A DNA stretch of 64,000 bases from Actinostola sp. cb2023 (taxonomy: Eukaryota > Cnidaria > Anthozoa > Actiniaria > Actinostolidae): positions 1 to 64,000 of the forward strand of contig JAUJYZ010000791.1 in assembly GCA_033675265.1 (NCBI GenBank), in the 5' to 3' direction. The notes under the pieces are model-generated. The model worked only from the letters and a program-made list of their open reading frames with translations, was not told the origin of the DNA and made no database searches. A program made the translations under genes and the position numbers. Below are positions 23,474 through 35,500 of this stretch, one piece after another; positions within the stretch are counted from its first letter, which is position 1, and every line of letters starts with the position of its first letter.

Positions 23474-26400
23474 TTATTTATATAGCATTCTAACTATAAA
23501 TATTCTAAAGTGCTGATGAAAAGCTACAGTAATTACAATCAAAATTTCACTGCTGAACCTTCAGATATGGTGCCAACATTGCAATACTCCAGTTTCAAGT
23601 TATTTAGACCTTTTTCCTCCTTGACGAAAGATGCACTTGCTCAGGCTTAGCAACAATTCAGTGTAAATTATGCACAAATACTGATGAGAATGTGAAAAAA
23701 TGTTGACATTGGACAATAGAAACCTTTGTTAATTGCAAGGGTTATTCTCTGGATTGAGGCTAAGGCGGAGCAAATGCGTCTTTTGTCAAGGAGTGCAGCA
23801 GTGAATGTGTACCAACTGGAAACTGCAGTATTCGTGAAACACAAGAGTCTCCACTTAGTCAAAGTACATCAGTAGTTAATATTTAGTACCCACACAAGTA
23901 AATAGTACTTTTCGCATGCTCTGATTGGCTGCTCAATCTCGGAATATCCTTGGTTATTCACCTCCGAGCAAAACAAAATGGCATCGCATTTCATGAGTGT
24001 GTCTTTTTCTTCTTCAAAATATATTTTATATATTTGGCTGGCTATTCACTTGTGTGGTATATACTATATATAGCTAATTGCATAATCGTTGTCGGGTTGA
24101 AAATCCATAAATCATAGAAGCTGAGACCACAAGGATGGATGGGAAATCAGTTCATGAGCCACATTACATGCAGATATATTCAATGTTATCGTAGTTTTGA
24201 AGGTATATGAGATATTTAACTAAGATCCTACAAGTCTGGATAAAAAGGTCGATGATTTGACGGTGTTATTTGAGAGTTTTAATTTCCCAGAATTTCATTT
24301 GGTCATAGCTTTCATGATTTTCAACCCGACAACGATTATGCAATTACAAGCTATATACTAAAACAATAATTTATTCCCCTCAGTGTCGGTGAGTAGTGGT
24401 AGATACATGTATTTACCTCGCCGCTTGAAGACTCGCAGCTCGGTAAATATCCACCACTACTCACCTCCACTTAGTCAAAGTACAGAGTTAATACTAGTTT
24501 ATGTCAATCACTCACCTGATACTGTCAACAAACTTGATAATCGGAACAGTAGCGAAGATGACTTTACAACCCTTGATAAAATCTAAGATCAAGAATAGTG
24601 TACATTTCACTCTACATTATTTTATTATTTTTATTTATTTTATTTTTATTTTTTCTACATGATCCTCTGACTACTTGAGGTCACTTGAATGTCATTTTAT
24701 AGCGATCATATTATAATGAATTGAAAATAAATTTAAAGTCAAAAGAGCTCAAGCTAATTAATGACATGGGTTAGAGTGTATACACAGTTATAATGAAACA
24801 GATAATATTTTAGTTTTACTTACGACAGCGTTGCAGAAGTGTATCAAGCCTCAGAAGTATTTTTCTTGCTTCTAATCTTTGATCAATCTAGCATGATGAA
24901 CAATATAACATAATATGTAATAAATATATCTAAAAAATAACTATGATATAATGCACACTCTGGTTGGCCAAAGGATGTGTATGCCGCATGCTATACATTA
25001 TATGAGAGCACAAAGCATATATGCGCACAGATATTCAAACATTTTTGTAATGAACAAAATTGGCAATCATAATTGTATTTTATAAAAGAAATAGAAAACG
25101 TGTCCACTGTGCTGTGTGCAGTTTGTTTTAGAGCACTTGGGGACTGATCAGAACACTAGCAGAAGTGTTGAGAACTACGTGCTTCTAACACTTCTCTGGT
25201 GTTCCGATCAGTCGTCGCGTGCTCTAAAAAGTGCACATACCAGCATGCATCAGTGTGCATTTTATATTTCTTCAGTAATTATATATAAATCATGAATTTA
25301 TGCTTAACTGTAAATGTACACATACCTCTCCCCAATGTGTCAACATAAGACAGTAGTCGGCATCACTGGATTTATTCCCAAAGCCATTAACAGAAGAACC
25401 AACCAAATGTAGTGAGCAACCTTAACATAGAAACCAGTAAAAACAAACATAAATGTACAAGAACTTATTGAATGTACTTTCAGATATCATGGTAGGTGGG
25501 CTACCTGTGGTCAAAAGGCACAGGAAGCCCACACATTACTTACCAGGAAAGTTCAGTCTAACAACGCTTTCAAGCACAGATCGCAGGTTTTGCTTCTTTT
25601 CAAGTAAGTCAGAACTTTGTGCATTGTTCTTGCTAATTTCTTTTATTTCTTCTGTGAGCTGAAAAAGAAGTACATAAAATGTTCATCTTAAGTTTACACT
25701 GTACATTTACACTGTGAAGTGTTGTTTACTTTCACGCTTTAACCAGAGCGATCCTGAGCTTGATTGTAAAATCTCTGAGATCAAGCAAAACATCAAAGAG
25801 CCATAGAGCATGCAATATACTCACTGTATCAAGAGTGAAAGGCAGTTCTACAGGATGTGGAGAAGTACTGCGTCGAGAACCTCTTGTGACCAAAGGGACC
25901 GTTGAGGTTTGGATTTCAACTTGTCAGGACCACTAGCTCTTCTCATCTTTTTGTTAGTGTAGGAGTCCTCATTGAACCCTTTAATGGTGAGAATCTTGCA
26001 ATAAGGATCATGATTCGATAATATGCTGTTCAGTTCTAGATATTCATTTTGTTTGCACTTTTCGTTCATTTTAAATATTTTATTCATTCAAAATGAAGTG
26101 CTTGGATAATTCATATTCATTCATTCATTCATTCATCCATTCATATTCATCCTTTCATTTATATTCATCCATTCATTTATATTCATCCATTCATTCATAT
26201 TCATCCATTCATTCATTCATATTCATCCATCCATTCATATCCATTCATTCATATTCATTCATATTTATCCATTCATTCATTCATATTCATTCATCCATCC
26301 ATACACTCATATTCATCCATTCTCTCATATCCATCCATTCATTCATACATCCATTCACTCATATCCATCCATTCTCTCATATCCATCCATTCTCTCATAT

Positions 26401-28820
26401 CCATCCATTCACTCATATCCATCCATTCTCTCATATCCATTACACATAAACTTTATTAACGTGTCATGACTTCTAGCATACCACAAGTGGTACACTAATC
26501 GGGGACACTCATTCATTCATTCATATTCATTCATCCACCCATTCACTCATATCCATCCATTCTCTCATATCCATCCATTCTCTCATATCCATCCATTCTC
26601 TCATATCCATTCATTCATTCATATTCATTCATTCATCCATTCACTCATATCCATCCATTCTCTCATATCCATCCATTCTCTCATATCCATCCATTCTCTC
26701 ATATCCATTCACTCATATCCATCCATTCTCTCATATCCATTCATATTCATCCATTTAAAGAATGATGTACATGTACCAGTGCAAACAATCAATACTACAT
26801 TGTAATTCACCATCATGGAAATATCTTACAAGATGGTTAGTACATTGTACGTCTCCCTCTTATATTATAAAGTTATTGTATTGAACATCCTGACTGTGAT
26901 CTTATAGTATCATGTATCAGTATCGTGCAAGAAATTACGTTGTCACCCAAGATCTGTCATGACCTTGTCAAGATCTTGAAATTCTATCACTAAATAACAC
27001 AAATAATCACTGACCTGGTGTAACCTCTGAATAATGTCTTCTTTTAAGCCCTTGCTTCTCATTAGTTTTAGCATTATCCACACTGTCTTTACTGGTTCCA
27101 ACAAAAACACTATCCCCATTTTCCAATTCCGATCCGATTTTTCTTTTATTACCATGATGTGACAGTGGTGCGCTTGATCTTCTTGACGAATTAACAGTCC
27201 TAGTAACTATGGTTTCTTTGGGTAAACTTCTTTCTTTACTGTTTGTCAGACTTACACTAGGAATGCTGTCAGTTTGTGAGTGGTCTAAAGAAGAATGTTT
27301 TGCATTGTTTGATGTGTTGTGATCTCGTGATTGCCCTATGTGCCTCGATTCCAAGTCTAAGTGTGAAATGACACTAGAGCTAGGTGGATAATTCCTGGTA
27401 TTCGATTCATCTTCTGGCAAGTTAGCCAAGGGATGTAATGTATCGGTGCTATTTCTAAACATGTGACTTCCCGTCGGATACACATTTGGCTGTATGAAGC
27501 CATAACGATATACATTACTGCCTGTCGTAGAATGCGATCCTTGCCAGTTGGGCAGACTGTGCCGTCTATTGTGTCTGTCCTGCTTTGGATGTCCCTCATG
27601 CGAATGGTAGGCATTGTAATTAGTGAAGTTGATTGAATCGATGAAATTATGTTGTACAAGTGAGTGTGCATGGCTACTAGAGTTAGGATAGTTCATTGCT
27701 GTGCTCTGTGTTTGAGACTCTTCGTACATCTGTCTTTCAAGGACGTTGCATAGAAGTGGGACATTCGCCAAATTGTGGAGTAAAGATGACGGTGAAGTAA
27801 AGTTTGAACTCATTGCAGTTTTGAACCTTGAAAAAGACACATAATTTTCAATTAATAATAATAATAATGTACTTTACTAATATGACTACTGTGACTGCGT
27901 GATGCGGTTTGTACGTCATTTTTTTTCCGAACATTTGTTCTGTATATTCCTCATAAGTTTCCATTTTATAATAATAATAATAATAATAACGGTTTATTCA
28001 CAGCATTTCTACATGGCAGCTCTACATCTGTGAATAGGAAACTAAACTTAGAGACCACAAATAAATAATAATGATAATAATAATAGAGTGATGGCACTTA
28101 TTAAACCCGTGAAACAGATATTAGCCATGTAGATATTAATAAACTGTAATTCCATTGTTTTCTTTTGTTTTGATTTGACTATTAGTCAATAACTTAACTA
28201 TAATTAGATTTTGTTTAATTTCACAAGTTAAGTGCCATCACTCTAATGTACCATGTACTTTAGTATATATAGTAAACTCTAGCTATAAAACTACATAAAA
28301 GAAGATTTAACTTAAGTATATAAGCTTAAGCTTACATACTTCCATTCAAGGAGAACGCTAATCGAAAACGTTTCAGTCTATCATAAGTTAACTAAAAACA
28401 AGAACCACTTATTGATTCTAGGTTCCAAAGGCTCTGTCAAACTCTCTCACAGAAGGTTCTCTAAACTATCTCTAAAAATTCTCTCTCGTTTGCTCGCTGC
28501 TTCGAACGTGTTCGTCTTGGCAAAAAGAAAAAGAATTTTTACAGAGAAAGTTTGACAGAGCAAAGGTATGGCAAGCCGTATTAAATTCATTAAAAAGTTG
28601 ACTTAAACTCAAGGTATTTGACTTTAAACACATATACGAACAAAGTAGAATAACTTTACAAAAACATACCTCTTTGCTGAAGAATATTCTTGGAACAGCG
28701 AAGCATAATTCAACCTTCTGTCGTCGTCACTTTCTGTGTTCCGCCATGTTTTTAGAACAACCAGTCCGCTGTGCAAAGATATTTTGAGCCTCTTGGCGCC
28801 ATTTTTAAAAGTGTTGTTGG
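19684..28820 (-). CDS. TENT2: GLD-2 cytoplasmic poly(A) polymerase, 5' part (right arm)
   Basis: Mirror copy of the left-arm gene. The 5' untranslated exon ends at 28670. Coding starts at ATG 27813. Exons: 27015-27826, 25825-25978, 25544-25658, 25326-25420, 24824-24887, 24516-24582, 21813-21849, 21077-21116, 19684-19816. Exon 3 has the correct A-run (SYTNKKMRRASGPDK) but lacks one G in the next segment (GAGGTT where the left arm has GAGGGTT), which shifts the frame to a stop. Exon 10 is intact here: AKTHGINDSKDGTLSSYALT runs open to the donor at 19683. Exon 2 is one codon shorter than in the left arm (KETIVT against KEKTIVT). Taking the good version of each exon from the two arms gives about 502 open residues with all three catalytic Asp. 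The 3' exons with the PAP-associated domain are missing at the palindrome centre. Confidence 0.93.
20304..20697. repeat. 16-bp minisatellite element (right arm)
   Basis: Mirror of 17548-17942; one unit is shortened (CGAAAAAAGCCCC). Confidence 0.85.
20843..21039. mobile_element. MITE family A copy in GLD-2 intron (right arm)
   Basis: Mirror of the copy at 17202-17399, with ends GGAGTGTCAAATGG and CCATTCGATACCCCTA. Confidence 0.75.
21280..21700. repeat. (TGAA)n microsatellite in GLD-2 intron 8 (right arm)
   Basis: Mirror of 16499-16960. Confidence 0.9.
22115..23157. mobile_element. TA-flanked TIR element, second copy (right arm)
   Basis: Mirror of 15070-16114. Differs at several bases, including two in the right end (GGACAATACACTG), more than the unique sequence around it. 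Confidence 0.85.
24075..24346. mobile_element. TIR MITE family C, right arm
   Basis: Mirror of 13881-14151 with the same 20-base ends. Confidence 0.85.
26100..26750. repeat. Minisatellite in GLD-2 intron 2 (right arm)
   Basis: Mirror of 11461-12115, TCATATCCATCCATTCTC units. Confidence 0.9.
28085..28244. mobile_element. TIR MITE (AGAGTGATGGCACTTA ends), right arm
   Basis: Mirror of 9972-10131. Confidence 0.75.
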
Positions 28821-29050
28821 GCTACCTGTGGTAGGCAATACCAAGACCGTGTTTTTCTGAACAAATACTTCGGATCCCCACCTTAGCCTTCCCCTCCACC
28901 TTTCTTTCCTTCCCTTTCGGCCCTACGCAAGTCACTCACCTACTTGTATGCAACATTTCCTGTGTGGTGCCCGTCAAAGTAACATCACAACATTTTTTAT
29001 TTGAATTACCGATTAATTTATTAATTTGTATATGTGCTATATATATATAA

Positions 29051-29332
29051 CTACAATCTTGGACAAAACCGGCGTTGAGACACTTCCAAGTTGTGGGTAC
29101 AATTCGGCTTACAAAGGGGATTAGCCTCTTTCCTCTTTCCCCCTTCCCCCCAACTCAATGCTGTTCGTTGTCCAAAATCATGCCTCGTGTGTCTAGTTTC
29201 CGAAATATCAACATTGAACTGGGGGAGGGGGGTTAAAGAAATATCAAGAAGTGCTTTTGCGATCCTATAAATTATCAGCTCTAATGTCTACAAAATTCGT
29301 AGTGTCTCAACGAGTTTTGTCCAAGATTGTAG
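29051..29332. mobile_element. TIR MITE (CTACAATCTTGGACAAAAC ends), right arm
   Basis: Mirror of 8875-9157 with the same TIRs. Confidence 0.8.
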
Positions 29333-29459
29333 GTCATAACCAGGTCATAACCAAAAGGCTCAACTAGGCCAGCGAGGGAGGGGATATCCGGCACCTAAGC
29401 CATGCATAACTTCACAGAGTATCCTCTATTAGATCAATACATACGAAATATTGTTCGTA

Positions 29460-30500
29460 CAGTGTGTTGCCCTAAATCCGGCCGCTTTTTGCATTAATCG
29501 CTGTATCTTACTTTAGAAAAATAGTAGCGGTCTAAAAATCAGTCAAAGGCTAGATTTCTCTTTCACCTACCTTGTCACAAATTGACATTTGTTTTAATTC
29601 AACATTGAGCTTGCTATATTCAAAAATACTGATCGAGGTAGATGCCCTAAGTTCGGCCAGGTTGCCCTAAATTCCGGCCATAAATAAGCAGGAATTGCTC
29701 GGTAAGTTTTACATTATCTTCCATCGTTTTACCTATTTTTTTCCGCATTGCTATAATAAAGGACTTTTTAAGTCATTCTACATGAAAAGATTGTAAAGAT
29801 AAATTGTAAAAAGACCGAAAAAAGACCCTCCTCTACTACTTCATTGGGAACCCTGTATAACGGGTCTCTCCTGCGCCCACAATGACATCTAGAGTGCTTA
29901 CCATTTACCCGGAAAAACTGGAAATTCCGCTTTGAAAATCAAATTGTATGTGTATTTCCGATCTGAAAGTTCGATCCGGAAAGCTCGGGCTTCTGTTTCA
30001 GCATAGTTAATAACTATGGTTTCAGGTAATCCGGCCACTTTTCCCGCTCTGTTTTGTATGTGACTTGTGGCCGGATTTAGGCATACCTACCAAAATATGC
30101 ACGTAATTTCACCTGACCTGAACTTTCGTTTATTTAAGCCGTTCATGATTGTTTTTCTTTGTGTCCAAAGCTACTCATTAACGTCGTATTTCTGCCAAAT
30201 ATAATCTGTTTACGTTCCATAATTTACGAGGAAATGTTTGAAGACTTTGCCCGCATGACTTGAGATGCACGAAAACATGAAAGTTACTGAAGCGATTATT
30301 TTACCAACTTTCAAAACACATTTGAATTCCGGCCTAAAAAGCGGTCAGGAATCTTACAACAGGAGTTAATAAACCTAAACTCATCAATAATTCATACGAT
30401 TATCTTGTTTGTCATTTTTTTGAAATATTCGAGAAATCACAGCGCTTTAAAGTTAAAATGGCCGGATTAGGGTACGGCCGGTATTTAGGGCAACACACTG
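29460..30500. mobile_element. TA-flanked TIR element, single-unit copy (right arm)
   Basis: Mirror of 7244-8747 without the internal duplication. Ends CAGTGTGTTGCCC and GGGCAACACACTG, TA flanks. Confidence 0.85.
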
Positions 30501-31034
30501 TATAGTAAAAAATAATTGCATCACAGATGTTCATCAACTATTGAACTTTAGTTCGTGGCTATATTTACGCTTTCATGCTCCAATATCGTCAAAATAGAAG
30601 AGAAAATCTACTAACTCCATGCGCATGCGCTCGAGGTCCAGCGGTGTTTGCTTCGCGGAGCGTCGGTCAAAAACCGCTGGATCGTCGAGCATGCATGCGT
30701 AAACTCGAGGTTATTTTAGAAGTCTGTGTTTTCAAAACGGGTCTTGTTGACTAAGACCCATTTTGTAATGACAGTTCTCATATGCTTATTTAACTTGAAG
30801 CAGCATTTTAAAATAATCATTTTTGTGAGTATAAAAATGTTCTTTCAAACGAACAGTAAAAAAACAAAATCGGTGCAACGCCGAGGAATCGACCGGACGG
30901 ACCGGGCCATGTGCTTCTAACGCGCTGTACTGTTTCAGTGCGCGAGCCACGGGACCATAGTAATTTGCACAACAATCGACAGTCCATTCGCAGGATACAC
31001 AAGGTTATGTTGTCCTAGCTCCAAATCAACAAGC

Positions 31035-31280
31035 GTGCACGATAGCCTAGTGGTGCGGGGCAGTTATTTAGTGGGCCTAGGATCCGACTGTTCCCTCCCT
31101 CTTCGACTACTAAGCTGATTGATGTAATGCCCGATAGCGCGGTTGGGGCCGAAATCTTCATCCTATACGTAACATACGGTGACTCAGCAAAACGTCTGGG
31201 TGTATGGGCCTTTTTGGATAAATTACCGGCATTGAAGTCTTTTGAACCTGAGGGTCTTGGGTTCGAATCCCATCCATGAC
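31035..31280 (+). repeat. tRNA-like SINE remnant (right arm)
   Basis: Mirror of 6465-6730. On the plus strand it reads from GATAGCCTAGTGG to GGGTTCGAATCCCATCC, then T-rich sequence. Confidence 0.45.
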
Positions 31281-31692
31281 AGTTTTAATTTTTTTTCATT
31301 CTTTATTTCCTGTTTTATTTTGGTTTCCTCAAGAAAGTTAGATATCTCTTCTATTATCATATAAAAAATGGGGGGGGGGGGGGTTCCATTTTTAAAACGA
31401 CCCCTAAGAGGTACCCGAGTATCTTCCAATTAGTTGGAGTGGAATGAAAAAATATAATTTTCATCCCTAAAAGGAACAAAAACTTGAGGGCCACAAATGC
31501 AAGTGTGTTTTCACTTTTATATGCTCTTGAAATTAAGTCTTCATTATCATCATCCTTTGCATCTTGCGGTTAATTTGCGACGCCTCAGAAGCTTCGCAAA
31601 AAATGTTAGGGGGTCGAAATATATGAAATTAAAATCTGTAACTGTCATTATTTAATTTGCTGACAGACACAGTAAAAGACATCAAATCTGAG

Positions 31693-31727
<35 letters not shown>

Positions 31728-32078
31728 GGGGGGGAGAATATTGAGATTTGAGAGTCAAGACAGTCAAGACTCGAAAAAAGGGGGATCCATAAAGAAACAT
31801 CTACTTAGATCAATCAGAATAAAAAACGTGAACCAGCAGGATTCTCCACTGAAAAACATGTTAAATTTGAGTGGGGGGAGGGGGAGGGGCACCCAAAAAT
31901 ATTCTTTCAAAATGTAAAATCCCCATAGCCCCTCTTCCCCCCAGCAGATAAATTATGAACCCTTCCTAAGCGGTATCACATCGCGGATTTCAAACCCGAT
32001 TTCAAAGGTACGAGGCATCCACGTCACCGTCGAGTACCTCGTGATTTTGTAGTCAATCGTAGTAGTCAGTAGTGAGTT

Positions 32079-32231
32079 CTAAAGAGGTTGGCATTAGATT
32101 CCATCCCTCAAAACCACCTTGGACTGATACAACAATAGAACGATGCAGTAACACAATAGATTCGTTCTATTGTTTAGTCGGCCAAGGGCGGTTTTGAGGC
32201 GGATGGAATCTAATGCCAACCTTCTCAAGAC
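32079..32231. mobile_element. Fold-back MITE 3' of SNUPN (right arm)
   Basis: Mirror of 5507-5658. It lies just downstream of the SNUPN polyadenylation signal. Confidence 0.75.
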
Positions 32232-32516
32232 GACTCATTACGTTACAATCTTCACTATGTACTCAGTTTCTGATTAAGAATTTTATTCAACCTATAACTA
32301 CGCTGCTGAGCGTACTATCTCGAGTTGCTATGAAGAAATCATTCTCGTTGTGTCTCTAGGTAATTACTGAAGGAAACTCGCACCGCGTTATGAACTCAAA
32401 ATAAAATAGTCTATCTAACAGACGATAAATATTAGGGTGTGTAACAAACCTCTTAGCCTTGTATCTATTACACTCTACCCCCAATCCCTCCAGTTTTTCT
32501 TCCATTTTTCTCAGTT

Positions 32517-35500
32517 TCAATTCTCATTTTCCTCTTCCATCTCTGCCATATTTACATCTTTTTTAGTCTTTTTTCGTCGCCGTCGAGAAGACTTCGGCAC
32601 CACTTCCATTGCTGTCGTTTCGGCTTCTTCACAAACCAACTCCGGCACATTTTTGTTATGTCTAGTCTTTGGACTCTTCTTTTTTCCTTTCTTCTCCACT
32701 TCCATATTTTCTGTTTGTATAGTTGCTTTATATTTGTCCACCTCGGCTCTTTCCTCAGCGGTTTTATCGTCAGTTGTATCCTTTAATTCTGCGTTATTTT
32801 TCAGTAGTGTCATTTTATTTACACGAGGAGTTTTGGCTGTCAGTTCAGTGTTGATAGGGATGTTTAAAATTTCTGGTAACATGTATACTTTTAGCCATCC
32901 CACGAGGGGCGACCTACCAGGATTGTAGTGGCTACGTATGTGGTAGAATAACAAGCCATCAACCTTGAAGACGGCAAAAATAATAGCAGTAAAAAATATA
33001 ATAATAATAATAATAATAATATTATTAATATTAATAATCATAATAATAATAATAATTACATATGTTTCCCTTGTATCGCGACCAATACCCCTCTCCCACT
33101 ATGACCTTCACCATCAACAGAAGGTGTTAGCAACAACGACGTCTATAACGTACCTCAAATGGTGGAGACTCCACTGCTGTTTTGATTTGTTGTGACACAC
33201 AAGAATGATAGCCAAGTACCTGAAACTTGTACTACAGAGAAACGTTGATGGAATAAATAACTATCAACACCACCATCATCATCATTACCACCACCGTCAT
33301 CAACACCATCAATACGATCATTATCAACACTATCACCACCACCATCATCATCATTACCACCACCGTCATCAACACCATCAATACGATCATTATCAACACC
33401 ACCATCATCATCATAAACACCACCATCATCATCATTACCACCCCCGTCATCAATACGATCATTATCAACACCATCATCATCATCATTACCACCACCGTCA
33501 TCAACACCGTCAATACGATCATTATCAACACCATCACCATCATCAACACCACCATCATCAAAGCCACCACCACCACCATCATTACCACCACCGTCATCAA
33601 CACCATCAATACGATCATTATCAACACCATCACCATCACCACCATCATCAATACCACCACCACAATCATCAACACCATCATCATCAACACCACCACCATC
33701 TTCACCATCACCATCTTCGCCACCACAATCATCATCACCACCACCAACATTATCAATATCACCAACATCATCAACACCACCACCATCATCATCATCATGA
33801 TCATGATCATGGTCAATTCGCGCGCAAACCGGAAAAGACAGTAAAACTCAAATCAGCAAGTAGATGTCAAAACGGAACGCAAGTTCAACGGAAGATGAAA
33901 ACGTACGTAGACTTGCGCAGACTTACGTAAACAACAACGTAACGTAAAACAACAACGTAAAGTCATCACTGTTTCAGGAAAACTCAAATACCTGTCGCCA
34001 AAGAGAGGAGGATTGAAGGCTAAAAATAAACGAGGGGGAGGGGTGGGCAAGTAATCCTTCTCTCTTTCTACAGGGAGATCACAAAGGACGAAGCTACATA
34101 CGGGATTTAATGACGATGTTTGACTTAATCTTTGATCTTCTTGAAGTTTAGTTTGAAGCCAGTAAAAGCGAAACTCTGTCTGAAAAAAAGATTTAAAAAA
34201 ATCATATTGTGAAAACAAAATAGGTAATGTTCAATTAACCACTTATAATCAGCTGAGCATCAAAGAGTTCTTGCATTCATTACTAGCAAGTGGAATCCCC
34301 AGAGGGGGGGGGGGGGGGGGGGGGGTGTGACTCAAATATAAAGAGAGGTGGGGATGTGTCGGAAATTTGGAAAATAACCTAGATTTTTTTTTTTTACCCT
34401 GAAAGATACCAGAATAACTCCAGCAGTACCACTACGATTTAAACACCAATACTTCTAGTCATCAAGATATCATTTAGGGGAAAATATGAAGAAATTGGAA
34501 ATGCTATCATACTGTGTTGGTCGCTGGTCTGTTTTAGAATGGGATCTTTTAGGGGTCAAATAAAGCTTAGGCCATGTCCAGATTAGTGTCCTTTAGCTGG
34601 GGTTTAATTCAAATTTTCCATTGATCATCTCCGCCCCTTTCACATGCGAGCCTCCCTCGCCACCCATGCCCTATACCGACCAGATTGGCATACCTCACTG
34701 TCGAACACTGGGTGTCCTCGCCAGCACATTACATCAAGAACATAGAAAGTATTTGTTGTTTCATTAAAAATGCAATCTAAAATGGTGTACTCTGAAACGT
34801 AAGAAAATCAATATATAAAACATACGTCAAGTCATTCATGCCATTCATGTGTTGATATCAGTGATACATGTATCTCATCGCCATCAAGGTACAGAGGACC
34901 AATGAGGGTTCAATATTCTCAAAAATTAGTAATATGTGTTGCTTGTTCTCTATAGAGGTCGTTTTGAATTGAAACATTTCAATAGAATAGTCTCTGCTTG
35001 ATAGTACATGTGTGATGGTGTTTGACCCTCAATAAAGGTAAATAATGAGATTCAATGACTTTTAACAGCTGATTGCGACCGGCAAGCAATACTACACTAT
35101 ATATTAATGTCTCTCTCATCTTTGTCTCCTCATAAACCCTTTGCATAACAGCACAAATAATATGCAGATACATCCTGTGTAAAAACAAAAGATGGGCTTT
35201 AAGAGACAATGCTTCATTTGCTTCATTAAAAGGCATAAGATACATATCTTGCATTATGATTTGTGCATTTATGCAAAGGGTCTATGGATTGCATTATCAA
35301 ATTCATGAATAATTAATGAGGGAAATACAATAGAAATCATAAGCATAGCAGACATCTGTAAATCGGATACAAAATCGTCCTCATTTGCATTCAACTTTAA
35401 CTTGGATTTTCTCGGCCAAACTTTCCTATCATCCAAATTATAGTAAAACATCCACTTATACATCGTTGGATTCCATAAGTCAGATACAATATTTGCGGCT

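Noticed and set aside
33205..33930. 241-codon His-rich open frame and the Val/Met-rich frame on the other strand
   Set aside because: Produced by the trinucleotide array inside a SNUPN intron; the exons on both sides splice across it.
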